DNA of 64,000 nucleotides from the NCBI RefSeq assembly GCF_031127805.1, contig NZ_JARXHW010000022.1, positions 10,389 to 74,388 of the forward strand. The letters are read 5' to 3'. Below, in pieces: positions 1 to 9,511 of the stretch. Below the pieces are notes generated by a model, which did no database searches, was not told where the DNA came from, and saw only the letters and a list, made by a program, of their open reading frames with translations. The stretch's first letter is position 1. The number at the start of each line of letters is the position of its first letter. Position numbers and translations under genes: made by a program. The stretch comes from Thalassobacterium maritimum (GTDB lineage: Bacteria > Verrucomicrobiota > Verrucomicrobiia > Opitutales > Coraliomargaritaceae).

Positions 1-1
1 C

Positions 2-382
2 GCTGCAGGCCTCGGCCCTTGCCTACAAATCGCTGAAGGCTGGACAGTCGAGCTGCCTGAAAACGTGCACGACGCACTGGACGAGCGCACGAACCCAAGC
101 TGGCCGACCACATGGTTCGCACCTCGCCTCACAGGCAAGGGTGCATTCAGCTCCGCCTACGAAGTCATGAACAACTGGGGCGCCAACCACTGTGTGATGA
201 CTGCTGGTCACGTGGGTGACCTCTACATCACCTTGGCATCGATGCTACGTATCCCAGTATACATGCACAACATCGAAGAAGAGCGTGTCTTCCGCCCCAG
301 TGCATGGCGCGCCTTTGGCACCGCCGACCTAGAAGGTGCCGACTTCCGCGCCTGCCAGTCCTACGGCCCACTCTACAAATAG
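2..382 (+). CDS. fucI: L-fucose isomerase, C-terminal part (5' end outside window)
   Basis: The reading frame is open from the window edge and ends at TAG 380-382. It ketol-isomerises L-fucose to L-fuculose in the cytoplasm, the first step of fucose catabolism. The visible 126 residues contain the family's C-terminal blocks: PTTWFAPRLTGKG, then NWGANHCVMTAGHVG, RIPVYMHNIEEE and the terminal ACQSYGPLYK, all closely matching FucI proteins such as the E. coli enzyme. The catalytic Glu/Asp residues lie upstream of the window. A strong terminator follows directly, so it is the last gene of its transcript. A fucose isomerase fits the glycan-degrading lifestyle seen at the other end of the window. 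High confidence; only the start is missing. Confidence 0.93.
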   Translation, partial: AAGLGPCLQIAEGWTVELPENVHDALDERTNPSWPTTWFAPRLTGKGAFSSAYEVMNNWGANHCVMTAGHVGDLYITLASMLRIPVYMHNIEEERVFRPSAWRAFGTADLEGADFRACQSYGPLYK

Positions 383-404
383 TCTGAACCGATAGACGTT
401 TTTC

Positions 405-440
405 AATATCCGCATGGCATCACTGCCATGCGGATATTTT
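405..440 (+). terminator. Rho-independent terminator after fucI
   Basis: A perfect stem, ATATCCGCATGGCA against TGCCATGCGGATAT, with a four-base loop is followed by a short T run. It lies 23 bases after the fucI stop. The stem begins with A/T pairs, so it may also work weakly for the converging PEP-CTERM gene. Confidence 0.85.
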
Positions 441-469
441 GTATACCGCCCCTGGTTCAAAGAACCGAG
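441..469. repeat. Copy 1 of a 29-bp dispersed repeat with internal hairpin
   Basis: These 29 bases match 26 of 29 positions of the last 29 bases of the window (63972-64000) in the same orientation. The core GGTTC-NNN-GAACC is an inverted repeat. Both copies lie just beyond the 3' end of a gene. The function is unknown; it may be a dispersed palindromic element or part of a transcription-end structure. Confidence 0.5.
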
Positions 470-483
470 ACTACAAAGCACTA

Positions 484-1071
484 CTATTTACGGGGAAAAC
501 GACGCGCACCGACCGCAACAAGCCCCATCATACCAGTAATCAACGCAAAACTGCTGGGCTCAGGAATCACGCTCCAAGTGCCAATGGCCCCTCCCTGAGA
601 AGGCTGATAACCATTATTGATCAATCCAGTTGCACCAATGCTCGGAATTGCTGCAGCGAAAGCAGATAAGTTAATCGTCCCCACACCAGTAAACGCAGGC
701 GCACTCGTGACAAATTCCTGATTCTCCCCACCAACCGTACTATAAATACTTAGATCATCACCCACCACCACGGCGCCATCGCCAAAAGCAAAGCTAACAG
801 TTTCATTATAAGATAATGTTGTGCCACGGGCAGTCAGGTCGCCACCAATACTGACTGAATCAGTCAAATCTTGGGGTGACGTGAAAAAATCCTCCAAAGA
901 GATACCCACAGCAAAGCCAACATCCCCTGTCGCATTAATCAATGAATGGTCCGTTTCACTGATCAATAAAATATTTGAAAGATCGCTAATATCAATCGTT
1001 AGATTTATCGCATGAGAGACTGTTGCGGACAAAGAAACTGAAGCGATTAGTGTTTTGGATAGCATACGCAT
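484..1071 (-). CDS. Small PEP-CTERM sorting-domain protein
   Basis: A 195-residue exported protein of unknown function. It has an N-terminal signal peptide (residues 1 to about 21, ending SHA), a low-cysteine, beta-rich, Ser/Thr/Gly/Ala-rich body, and a classic PEP-CTERM tail: the motif IPEPSS at about residue 169, a hydrophobic helix, then a basic ARRFPRK end. By family knowledge such tails are recognised by exosortase and the protein is then processed for the envelope or extracellular matrix; no exosortase gene is in the window. It converges with fucI, with the terminator and a dispersed repeat between them. No catalytic motif is visible in the body. Confidence 0.85.
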   Translation of the reverse strand: MRMLSKTLIASVSLSATVSHAINLTIDISDLSNILLISETDHSLINATGDVGFAVGISLEDFFTSPQDLTDSVSIGGDLTARGTTLSYNETVSFAFGDGAVVVGDDLSIYSTVGGENQEFVTSAPAFTGVGTINLSAFAAAIPSIGATGLINNGYQPSQGGAIGTWSVIPEPSSFALITGMMGLVAVGARRFPRK

Positions 1072-1173
1072 TAGCAGCGTTTATGTCACAAATAAGAAGC
1101 CCTAGCAATTAAGTAACCTTCGCCGAAAAAAGGTTTTACAAATAATTCACAAACCTGTTTTTCGCCCCCACAA

Positions 1174-2076
1174 TCAGCGCTGATCAAGGTCCACGCTGTG
1201 CAATATTTCCACGAAATTATTGACCAAGGTAGACTGTAAATTGCGCCGCCAGACGGCAGATAAAAAGATCTCCAAGTCGTCCCCATCTTCTAGGATCGGC
1301 TTTATCACTACCTGCGGAATGTCTCCAAAAAACCGGGGAAAGACCAGCGACACACCATAATTACCTGCCAACATAGTCATCATTAGTTCTAAGTTCGCCA
1401 CGAACTTGAGCGGCTTATGATAAATGTTTCGCTCCGATAGAATGCTCTGCGTGACACGTCGGTGCAGGTCATACATGCCGGCTTTACCGATGCAGAAAAT
1501 ATGATCCTCATCAAAGTCCTTTAAGCTCACTAGATCTTGCTTCGCCAGTGGATGCTGCACACTCATCGCGATCCGCGCACGCGACTTCACCACCTGCACA
1601 GATTTAAACTCACGCGTCTCCCGCAAATTAGGATCGAAGGAAAAGCCCAAGTGCACGCTGCCCGCACGTAGCTCACTCATTAGATCGCGGTAGCCGATGT
1701 CGTGCAGACTCACATCCACCTTCGGATATGCGACCCGAAACCTGGATAAGGTGTCTGAAAGTAAGCCCAGCGACATACTGCCCAAACCCGCAATTTGTAA
1801 GTGCCCACGACGCCCCGCTTGCGCATCACGCGCCATTTCACGTGCCATATCAATGCGCTCCATAATGTCGCGCGCCTCTTCCAACAATACCACCCCCGCC
1901 TCTGTCAAACGCGTGCCACCAGTGTCTCGATCTAGCAGCTTCACACTAATTGACGACTCCAAATCCTTGATCTGCCGACTCAAGGCAGGCTGCGCAACGT
2001 TCAGTCGCTCAGCGGCTCGACGGAAATTCAGCGTCTCCGCGACTGCTATAAAATACTTCAAATGTCGCAACTCCAT
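1174..2076 (-). CDS. LysR-family transcriptional regulator
   Basis: A 300-residue LysR-type regulator. The N-terminal winged helix-turn-helix (residues 1-60) reads MELRHLKYFIAVAETLNF then AAERLNVAQPALSRQIKDLE, the family signature. The rest is a periplasmic-binding-protein-like effector domain (about 90-295). I start at ATG 2076 because MELRHLKYF is the usual LysR beginning; an in-frame ATG at 2103 would add nine residues. The gene is divergent from the RND efflux operon that starts at 2244. LysR proteins commonly control the divergent neighbour, so it probably governs the pump in response to an unknown small molecule. The intergenic stretch holds a short dyad (ATAA, 8-base spacer, TTAT at 2137-2152) that might be its site, but this is weak. 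Confidence 0.9.
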   Translation of the reverse strand: MELRHLKYFIAVAETLNFRRAAERLNVAQPALSRQIKDLESSISVKLLDRDTGGTRLTEAGVVLLEEARDIMERIDMAREMARDAQAGRRGHLQIAGLGSMSLGLLSDTLSRFRVAYPKVDVSLHDIGYRDLMSELRAGSVHLGFSFDPNLRETREFKSVQVVKSRARIAMSVQHPLAKQDLVSLKDFDEDHIFCIGKAGMYDLHRRVTQSILSERNIYHKPLKFVANLELMMTMLAGNYGVSLVFPRFFGDIPQVVIKPILEDGDDLEIFLSAVWRRNLQSTLVNNFVEILHSVDLDQR

Positions 2077-2243
2077 CCACAACTGATACCTAAACGGCAT
2101 CAATCTGCAAACAACAAAGTAAGATCATTTTTCCAAATAAGCTGTATGTTATGCGGCTGCACACAATTCACAGCGATCCTGATCGCGCTGCACTAGTTCC
2201 CTTCGACAGCCTCGGCTCTCGGAGGGCTCTTATTTTATAGAAA

Positions 2244-3452
2244 ATGAAAACACAGCCATCCTCCTTCCGTCCCTTCACGCGCATCGCGGTCTCACTCGCG
2301 CTAGTCGGCCAGTTGCTGGTGCTGAGCGCCTGTAACCAAGACGCGGATACGAATACCAGCAGCCAGGCATCAGCTGCCCCAGCGCTGCCCGTCAGTGTGC
2401 ACCAGGTAGAAACCGAGCCCGTCACGCTCAAGCGCGAGCTCTCAGGCCGCACCTCCCCCCTGCGTATCGCAGAGGTTCGGGCACGGGTGAATGGCATTAT
2501 AGAAAAGCGCCATTTCGTAGAAGGTGCAATGGTGCAGGCAGGCGAACTACTCTACCAAATCGATCCAGCGCCCTATCAGGCCCAGCTGGATGCCGCGCAG
2601 GCGAACCTTGAGCGCGTTGAAGCGAGCTATGCCTCGGCGCAGCAACAAGCGGAACGCTACAAAACCTTGGTCGAAACCAACGCCGTTTCACGCCAAAACT
2701 ACGACGACGCCAACGCGGCCGCACTCGCTCTAAAAGCCGAAATCGCAGCGGCTAAAGCAAGCCTGAGAGTCGCAGAAATCAACCTAGGCTATACACGTGT
2801 GACCGCTCCCATCACAGGACGCATCGGTCAATCCGAAGTGACCGAAGGTGCCTATGTTCAGCAAGCCAGCGCCACCCTGCTCAGTACGATTCAACAACTC
2901 GACACCTTATATTTGGACCTCAATGAATCTGCTGAAGAAGTACTCCAACTACAAGAGGACTTAGCCACTGGAAAACTCGAAAATTCAAATAAAGAAAATG
3001 CGTCCATCGAAGTCATTTTAGCCGATGGCAGCCTCTACCCGGAACTTGGCTCACTGCAGTTTTCCGACGTCAGCGTGAACACCACCACTGGTACAGTCAA
3101 ACTACGCGCCACCCTTCCAAACCCGGATGCCAAGCTATTGCCTGGCATGTTTCTACGCGCTCGCTTGATCGAAGGTATCGATCCCGACGCCATACTAGTG
3201 CCCCACTCCTTGGTCGGCCGCAACAGCAAGGGGCAAGCCACTGTATACTTAGTCAACGAGCAGAACACTGTCGAAGTACGCATCGTGGAAACAGATCGTT
3301 CAATAGGCAATGCATGGCTAATCACCGACGGCCTGCAAGCGGGCGAACGTATTATCAGCAACAATCTACAAAAGATTCGTCCTGGCATGGCGGTGCAGCC
3401 CCAAGCGGCAACGAGCAGTGACGCATCCAACGATGAGGCACCTACGGCATAA
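2244..3452 (+). CDS. RND efflux periplasmic adaptor (AcrA/MexA family lipoprotein)
   Basis: 402-residue membrane-fusion protein that bridges the inner-membrane RND pump and the outer-membrane channel. The N-terminus is a lipoprotein signal with lipobox LSAC, Cys30 being the lipidated residue. A lipoyl half-domain follows (about 50-90), then an alpha-helical hairpin with heptad character (about 95-165, rich in Ala/Gln/Glu), the second lipoyl half with GYTRVTAPITGRIG, a beta-barrel domain and a membrane-proximal domain. The low-complexity Ala/Ser tail is usual. It is first in an operon with the pump (37-base gap) and channel. Substrates cannot be read from the sequence; HAE1-type adaptors serve hydrophobic and amphiphilic drugs. 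Confidence 0.93.
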   Translation: MKTQPSSFRPFTRIAVSLALVGQLLVLSACNQDADTNTSSQASAAPALPVSVHQVETEPVTLKRELSGRTSPLRIAEVRARVNGIIEKRHFVEGAMVQAGELLYQIDPAPYQAQLDAAQANLERVEASYASAQQQAERYKTLVETNAVSRQNYDDANAAALALKAEIAAAKASLRVAEINLGYTRVTAPITGRIGQSEVTEGAYVQQASATLLSTIQQLDTLYLDLNESAEEVLQLQEDLATGKLENSNKENASIEVILADGSLYPELGSLQFSDVSVNTTTGTVKLRATLPNPDAKLLPGMFLRARLIEGIDPDAILVPHSLVGRNSKGQATVYLVNEQNTVEVRIVETDRSIGNAWLITDGLQAGERIISNNLQKIRPGMAVQPQAATSSDASNDEAPTA

Positions 3453-3489
3453 TTCACACGCCGACTTTTATATTTAACAGAACATCATT

Positions 3490-6400
3490 ATGGCCCGTTT
3501 CTTCATCGACCGTCCCGTGTTTGCATGGGTGATTGCGATCATTATTATGGTCGCAGGTGTGCTATCCATCACCTCTCTTCCAATTGCGCAATACCCTAGC
3601 ATAGCGCCCCCAGCAATCAGTATTCAGGGTAGCTATCCAGGCGCATCGGCTAAAACTCTGGAAGATACTGTCACTCAAGTGATCGAGCAAAATATGAGTG
3701 GTCTAGACCACTTACGCTATATCGAATCCTCCAGTAGTTCGACCGGCAGTTTTGAGATCACATTGACCTTCAACTCCGAGGCCGACCCCGACATCGCCCA
3801 GGTTCAGGTGCAAAACAAACTCTCGTTAGCCACGCCGCTGCTGCCGCAGGAGGTACAACAACTTGGCATGAGTGTGACTAAATCGGTGCGTAATTTCCTA
3901 ATGGTAATCGGCTTTCGCTCGAGTGATGGCAGCCTGAGCGCAGCCGACATCGGCGACTACGTAATTAGCAATATTAAAGAGCCGCTCAGTCGGGTGCAGG
4001 GCGTGGGCGAAGTCCAGGCCTTTGGCACACAATACGCCATGCGCATTTGGCTCAATCCAGATGCCCTCAACAACTACCGCCTAATGCCTTCTGACGTAGC
4101 CGCAGCAGTCAGCATCCAAAACGCGCAAGTCTCTGCGGGCGAACTTGGCAGCAATCCTGCCGTCGAAGGACAACTTCTCAATGCCACCATCACTTCACAG
4201 ACTCGCTTAGAAACTCCAGAACAATTCGAAGATATACTGCTGCGCGTCAATCCGGACGGCTCACAAATTCGCATCAAAGACGTCGCCCGCGTAGAGCTGG
4301 CTAGTGAGAGCTATATAACAGCCTCTCGCTTTAACCAAGCCCCGGCATCGGGCATGGCGATCCGGCCAGCGACGGGCGCGAACGCACTTGAAACAGTTGA
4401 ACTGATTCGCGCAAAAATAGCCGAGTTGCAACCCTTCTTCCCAGCCAGCTTGGAAGTGGTGTATCCACTCGATACGACACCTTTCGTGCGTCTCTCGATT
4501 CATGAAGTCGTTAAGACATTGGTCGAAGCTGTGATCTTAGTTTTCCTCGTGATGTATCTATTTTTGCAGAACTTTCGTGCCACGCTCATCCCTACAATTG
4601 CAGTGCCCGTCGTGCTACTGGGCACCTTCGGCGTGATGGCCGCAGCCGGCTTCAGTATTAATACGCTCACGATGTTTGGGGTGGTATTGGCGATCGGCCT
4701 ACTGGTCGACGACGCGATCGTTGTGGTCGAGAATGTGGAACGCGTCATGAGCGAAGAAGGCTTGCCTCCCAAGGAAGCCACCAAGAAATCGATGCGCCAA
4801 ATCACCAGCGCCTTGGTGGGCATCGGCATGGTGCTCTCGGCAGTGTTCATCCCGATGGCCTTTTTCAGTGGCTCCACAGGTGTCATTTATCGCCAGTTCT
4901 CAATTACCATCGTATCGGCCATGGCCCTCTCGGTGCTGGTCGCCATCGTGCTCACACCGGCCCTCTGTGCCACTATGCTGAAACCAGTCGAAGCGGGCCA
5001 CAAACATGGCAAGCGTGGCTTCTTTGGCTGGTTCAATCGAACTTTCGAGTCCAATGCAGATCGCTACGAAAGCACCTTGCATTATCTATTACACCATAAA
5101 GTGAAAGCTTTCTTCATTTATGCGCTCATCCTCTGCGGACTGGTCTGGATGTATAAAGAAGTGCCCACGGGCTTCCTGCCCGACGAGGACCAAGGCATTC
5201 TTTTCGGACAGGTGCAATTGCCCCCGGGCTCCACTAAAGAACAAACTCTGGAAGTGCTTAAACGCATGGAGGAGCACTTTTTAGTGGACGAAGAAGAAAA
5301 CGTCGAAGGCATGTTTGGCGTTACCGGCTTTAGCTTTTCCGGAAGCGGACAGAACCAAGCCTTCGCCTTCATACGCTTGAAAGATTGGGAGGAGCGCAGC
5401 CGCCCCGACCAATCGATTAAAGCCATTCAAGGGCGTGCGATGGCCAAATTTATGAGCTTTGATGACTCCTTCGCGTATGCCTTCGCGCCCCCCGCGGTGC
5501 TGGAACTCGGCACGGCGACAGGCTTCGACTTGCGCTTGACCGACAAAGCAGCCCTCGGGCACGAGGCACTCATGCAGGCGCGCAACCAATTACTCGGACT
5601 TGCCGCAGCGGATCCCAAACTCAAAAATGTGCGCCCCGACGGGCTCGATGATACGCCTCAATTCAATATCGATATCGACCAGGAAAAGGCCTCTGCCCTC
5701 GGGCTTTCGATTGCCGATATCAACGCCACCCTATCCACCGCATGGGGCTCCTCCTACGTGAACGACTTCATCGACCGCGGACGCGTCAAACGCGTCTACC
5801 TACAAGCGGACGCACAATACCGCATGGTGCCCGAAGATCTCAATAATTGGTATGTTCGCAACAATGTGGGCGAGATGGTGCCCTTCACCAGTTTCTCTAG
5901 CGCTCACTGGACGATGGGTTCGCCTAAACTCGAGCGCTTCAACGGCGACTCTTCGGTATCGATTGCAGGGGAGCCTGCGGCCGGCGTGAGCTCCGGCGAA
6001 GCGATGAACACTCTGACCCAAATGATGGAGCAGTTACCAACAGGCATTGGATTGGAATGGGCCGGACTTTCCTATGAAGAGCGACTGGCAGGCTCGCAGG
6101 GCGCCTTACTCTATGGCATATCACTCTTAGTCGTCTTCCTTTGCTTGGCTGCGCTGTATGAAAGTTGGGCCGTGCCTGCGGCTGTCATTTTAATCGTGCC
6201 TCTGGGTGTGCTCGGCACTCTCGCCGCCGCCATGTTGCGCGACATGTCAAACGATGTCTACTTCCAGGTTGGATTGCTAACCATCGTCGGATTATCCTGT
6301 AAAAATGCCATCCTGATCATTGAGTTTGCCAAAGAGGCCTACGATAATGGCAGCGATATGTTTAAAGCGGCCGCCACCGCGGCCCGCCTGCGCTTGAGAC

Positions 6401-6621
6401 CCATTTTGATGACTTCGCTGGCCTTTGGCTGCGGCGTGCTACCGCTCGCGATCAGCAACGGCGCCGGCTCGGGGAGTCAGAATGCAATTGGAACCGGCGT
6501 TATCGGCGGCACCATCAGCGCGACCCTGTTGGGCGTCATTTTTGTTCCCATCTTCTTTGTCATCATCTTAACTTGGTTCCGCGTCAAACCCAAGCAAATG
6601 GCTGAAAACACGAACGCTTAG
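3490..6621 (+). CDS. RND multidrug efflux pump, HAE1 (AcrB/MexB) type
   Basis: 1043-residue inner-membrane proton/drug antiporter, the normal length for AcrB-like pumps. It starts MARFFIDRPVFAWVIAI, typical of the family, and has the 12-helix layout with two large periplasmic loops (roughly residues 30-330 and 560-870). Proton-relay residues are intact: Asp407-Asp408 in TM4 and Lys938 in TM10 (within GLSCKNAILIIEFA), matching AcrB D407/D408/K940. It forms a trimer that takes substrates from the periplasm and outer leaflet and hands them to the channel encoded next (36-base gap). Regulation is probably through the divergent LysR gene. Substrate range is unknown. Confidence 0.96.
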   Translation: MARFFIDRPVFAWVIAIIIMVAGVLSITSLPIAQYPSIAPPAISIQGSYPGASAKTLEDTVTQVIEQNMSGLDHLRYIESSSSSTGSFEITLTFNSEADPDIAQVQVQNKLSLATPLLPQEVQQLGMSVTKSVRNFLMVIGFRSSDGSLSAADIGDYVISNIKEPLSRVQGVGEVQAFGTQYAMRIWLNPDALNNYRLMPSDVAAAVSIQNAQVSAGELGSNPAVEGQLLNATITSQTRLETPEQFEDILLRVNPDGSQIRIKDVARVELASESYITASRFNQAPASGMAIRPATGANALETVELIRAKIAELQPFFPASLEVVYPLDTTPFVRLSIHEVVKTLVEAVILVFLVMYLFLQNFRATLIPTIAVPVVLLGTFGVMAAAGFSINTLTMFGVVLAIGLLVDDAIVVVENVERVMSEEGLPPKEATKKSMRQITSALVGIGMVLSAVFIPMAFFSGSTGVIYRQFSITIVSAMALSVLVAIVLTPALCATMLKPVEAGHKHGKRGFFGWFNRTFESNADRYESTLHYLLHHKVKAFFIYALILCGLVWMYKEVPTGFLPDEDQGILFGQVQLPPGSTKEQTLEVLKRMEEHFLVDEEENVEGMFGVTGFSFSGSGQNQAFAFIRLKDWEERSRPDQSIKAIQGRAMAKFMSFDDSFAYAFAPPAVLELGTATGFDLRLTDKAALGHEALMQARNQLLGLAAADPKLKNVRPDGLDDTPQFNIDIDQEKASALGLSIADINATLSTAWGSSYVNDFIDRGRVKRVYLQADAQYRMVPEDLNNWYVRNNVGEMVPFTSFSSAHWTMGSPKLERFNGDSSVSIAGEPAAGVSSGEAMNTLTQMMEQLPTGIGLEWAGLSYEERLAGSQGALLYGISLLVVFLCLAALYESWAVPAAVILIVPLGVLGTLAAAMLRDMSNDVYFQVGLLTIVGLSCKNAILIIEFAKEAYDNGSDMFKAAATAARLRLRPILMTSLAFGCGVLPLAISNGAGSGSQNAIGTGVIGGTISATLLGVIFVPIFFVIILTWFRVKPKQMAENTNA

Positions 6622-6657
6622 TGCGGACACACAACATCATTCAAAGATCTAAAATCT

Positions 6658-8061
6658 ATGTTCAAAGCGATTTATCCAGCAGTCCTCGGACTCAGCTTAC
6701 TGGCCGGCTGCTCCATGGCACCTGAGTATCAACGTCCCGCATCTCCGGTTGCCAGCAGCTATCCGGACGCATCACCGCAAGCGGAGACAGGCAGCGAAGC
6801 TCTCCCCCAGTGGCGTAGCTTTTACCCCCATCAAGAGCTACAGCACTTGATCCAACTGGCCTTGCAACATAACCGCGACCTGCGCGTGTCCGAACTCAAT
6901 ACCGAACGTGTTCGCGCCTACTATCGGATACAAAATGCAGCACGCCTGCCCACGCTCAATGCTACCGCATCCGACACACGCGCACGCACGCCTGCCGACT
7001 TAAGTTATACCGGCGAATCGGGGATCAGCGACACCTACGCCGTCGGACTACAAATGCCCGCCTACGAACTCGACTTCTTCGGTCGCATCCTAAGCTTAAA
7101 GGATCAAGCACTGCAGCAATACCTCGCCACCGAAGAGGCAGAACGCAGCGCGGAAATCAGCCTCGTTGCTGCGGTTGCCAATCAATACCATCAACTCGTC
7201 GCACTCAAAGAACAAGCCAAGCTCGCGGGGGAGGCGATGACCAGCGCCAAGCGCGCCTACGACATTAATCAAGATAGCTTCGACGCAGGCGTCGGCACTG
7301 AACTCGACTTAAAAACCGCCGAAGCACAATATCAAGCCTATCGCGCCAGCCAACTAGCTTACCTCGACCAAGTGAACCAAGCTCAGAACGCCCTGGTTTG
7401 GCTGGTCGGAAGCGAATTACCGACACTGGCTGCAGACAGTTCTTTGCTCCAGCGCGAGCACGCGCCGGTGGATTTACCCGTCGGGCTGCCCTCGGAATTG
7501 CTGACCCGGCGTCCTGATATCCGCGCAGCGGAACACACACTCAAGGCTGCGAATGCAAATATCGGTGCCGCACGCGCGGCCTTCTTTCCCTCAGTTCGAC
7601 TCACAGCCTTCGGCGGCACTGCCAGTGCGGAACTCTCTGATCTATTTAAATCCGGCTCAGCCCAATGGAGTTTCACCCCGCAGATCACTTTGCCGATCTT
7701 CACCGGGGGGCGTAACAAAGCAAACTTAGAAGTCGCGAACGTGGAGCAGCGCATCGAACTGGCGCAATACGAGAGAGCCATTCAAACCGCCTTTCGCGAA
7801 GTCGCGGATGCCCTCGCGGTCAGTCGCACGATCGATCAACGTATCGATGCGCAAAGTGCTCGAGTCGCCGCCGCGCAGCGCCGCAGTACCCTTTCCAATC
7901 AACGATTTGATGCCGGCGTCGACAGCTACCTGCCGGTACTACTGGCACAGCAGGAACTCTTCAGCGCACAGCGAGACCTCGTGCAAGCAAAGTTGACTAA
8001 ACTCAATAATCAGTCCGCACTCTTTGCCGCACTCGGCGGCGGCTTAAAGTCGAATTTTTAG
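6658..8061 (+). CDS. Outer-membrane efflux channel lipoprotein, NodT/OprM family
   Basis: 467-residue outer-membrane factor of the TolC fold. Lipobox LAGC places the lipidated cysteine at residue 18. The mature protein starts with the MAPEYQRP segment typical of NodT-type channels (compare OprM, CusC). Two repeated halves of long helical hairpins and beta-strands follow, including LPVGLPSELLTRRPDIRAAE near the middle, a well-known NodT signature. It completes the tripartite pump with the two genes upstream and is probably cotranscribed with them. The next gene, a MATE pump, starts only 7 bases after its stop, so this operon likely exports through two transporter types. Confidence 0.94.
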   Translation: MFKAIYPAVLGLSLLAGCSMAPEYQRPASPVASSYPDASPQAETGSEALPQWRSFYPHQELQHLIQLALQHNRDLRVSELNTERVRAYYRIQNAARLPTLNATASDTRARTPADLSYTGESGISDTYAVGLQMPAYELDFFGRILSLKDQALQQYLATEEAERSAEISLVAAVANQYHQLVALKEQAKLAGEAMTSAKRAYDINQDSFDAGVGTELDLKTAEAQYQAYRASQLAYLDQVNQAQNALVWLVGSELPTLAADSSLLQREHAPVDLPVGLPSELLTRRPDIRAAEHTLKAANANIGAARAAFFPSVRLTAFGGTASAELSDLFKSGSAQWSFTPQITLPIFTGGRNKANLEVANVEQRIELAQYERAIQTAFREVADALAVSRTIDQRIDAQSARVAAAQRRSTLSNQRFDAGVDSYLPVLLAQQELFSAQRDLVQAKLTKLNNQSALFAALGGGLKSNF

Positions 8062-8068
8062 GACCAGA

Positions 8069-9454
8069 ATGTCCACCGACACGCCCAGCGGTCCGAAACT
8101 AACTCGTAAGCCAGTCGCCACCACCCTGTTGCGCATGGCTCTGCCCATGCTGGGCGGCACTTTTGCACTCAATGCGTTTAATCTAACAGACACTTGGTTT
8201 GTTGCGCAACTAGGCACCCTACCGCTGGCTGCAATGGGCTTTAGCTTTCCGGTAGTCATGTTCCTGGTCAGCATCACTTTTGGCCTAGGCACGGGAGCCA
8301 CCGCCGTGGTCTCGCATGCACTTGGCAGTAGCGACCATGCACTGGCCAAACGCATCACCACTCATGCCCTGATACTGAGCGTCTGCATTGTCGCATGTGT
8401 ATCCACCGTCGGCCTGCTAACGATTGACCCGCTGTTCCGATTGATTGGAGCCAACGACAGTGTCTTACCAATGATCCATGAGTATATGACGATCTGGTAT
8501 TTGGGCGTAGTGTTTATGGTGGTGCCGATGATCGCCAACAACATCATACGCGCTACGGGCGATACAGTGCTGCCCAGCATGATCATGATACTCAGCTCGG
8601 TGCTCAATATGATCCTGGACCCAATCATGATTTTTGGTTGGATGGGCTTTCCCAGCATGGGTATTCGCGGAGCCGCGCTGGCCACCTTGATCGCACGCGC
8701 AGTCGCAGGCGTCGTAGTACTCTGGTGCTTGCACCATCGATACCAACTGTTAGCGCTCCAAATTCCTAAGTGGCATTCAATGTGGCAGTCTTGGAAAGAA
8801 GTGCTTAAAATCGGGCTGCCCAGTAGCCTGAGTAGTGTATTGATTCCCATTTCAGGCGCTGTCATTACCTACATGGTTGCTCAATACGGCGAAGAAGCAG
8901 TGGCCGCTTGCGGCGCCGCCAGTCGGATCGAAATGTTTGCCTTTATGATTCCGATGGCGCTCGGCGTCACGCTAGTGCCCTTCGTCGGGCAAAATTTCGG
9001 CGCCAAACGCCTGGATCGAGTCAAAGAAGCGCAACGGATCAGCTATGCCTTTGCCGTCTGTTTCGGCATCCTGGTGGCAATATGTTTCGGCCTATTCGCT
9101 CGCAACTTAGCTCAATTGTTTAGCGACGATCAAGAAGTGCTCTCAATCTTAACGCAGTATCTGACAATCGTCCCGATCGGTTACGGCCTGATGGAACTGC
9201 ACCGCTACAGCGGCTTCTTTCTGAATGCCATCAAGAAGCCACTCCATTCCACGGGAGTCAATGTAACCCGCATCCTGGTTTTACTGATACCACTCACAGT
9301 CGCGGGCAGTCACTATTATGGTCTAAGCGGTCTCTTTTGGGGCCGCATTGCATGCGATCTCATTTCTGGAGTCGTGGGGATGATCTGGTCGCACCGCGTA
9401 TTGAATAACCTAATCCTGCACTCCCAGAACGATGAGATTCCAGTCGCTAAATAA
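8069..9454 (+). CDS. MATE-family efflux transporter
   Basis: 461-residue inner-membrane Na+ or H+ coupled multidrug/toxin antiporter. About 12 hydrophobic helices are arranged as two homologous six-helix halves; the first begins near LRMALPMLGGTFALNAFNLTD and the second near LKIGLPSSLSSVL, both matching MatE domain starts. The 7-base gap after the channel gene suggests cotranscription with the RND operon, which is not a usual fixed pairing. The product may share substrates with the RND pump or simply be co-induced. It ends 57 bases before the lexA start; the lexA promoter lies in that gap. Confidence 0.93.
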   Translation: MSTDTPSGPKLTRKPVATTLLRMALPMLGGTFALNAFNLTDTWFVAQLGTLPLAAMGFSFPVVMFLVSITFGLGTGATAVVSHALGSSDHALAKRITTHALILSVCIVACVSTVGLLTIDPLFRLIGANDSVLPMIHEYMTIWYLGVVFMVVPMIANNIIRATGDTVLPSMIMILSSVLNMILDPIMIFGWMGFPSMGIRGAALATLIARAVAGVVVLWCLHHRYQLLALQIPKWHSMWQSWKEVLKIGLPSSLSSVLIPISGAVITYMVAQYGEEAVAACGAASRIEMFAFMIPMALGVTLVPFVGQNFGAKRLDRVKEAQRISYAFAVCFGILVAICFGLFARNLAQLFSDDQEVLSILTQYLTIVPIGYGLMELHRYSGFFLNAIKKPLHSTGVNVTRILVLLIPLTVAGSHYYGLSGLFWGRIACDLISGVVGMIWSHRVLNNLILHSQNDEIPVAK

Positions 9455-9472
9455 TCTGCTTCATTGCAAAAC

Positions 9473-9505
9473 TTGACAATGGACACTTGTTCACCTAAAC
9501 AAGTG
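9473..9505 (+). promoter_or_regulatory. lexA promoter with overlapping palindromic LexA-type operator
   Basis: A consensus -35 box TTGACA (9473-9478) is followed after 17 bases by a weak -10 TAAACA (9496-9501). Between and over them lies a perfect inverted repeat, CACTTGTT (9484-9491) and AACAAGTG (9498-9505). Inside it, TGTTC-N4-AAACA is one base from TGTTC-N4-GAACA, the motif I recall as described for Verrucomicrobia LexA. The position just before lexA implies autorepression. Confidence 0.75.
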
Positions 9506-9511
9506 CTCACC

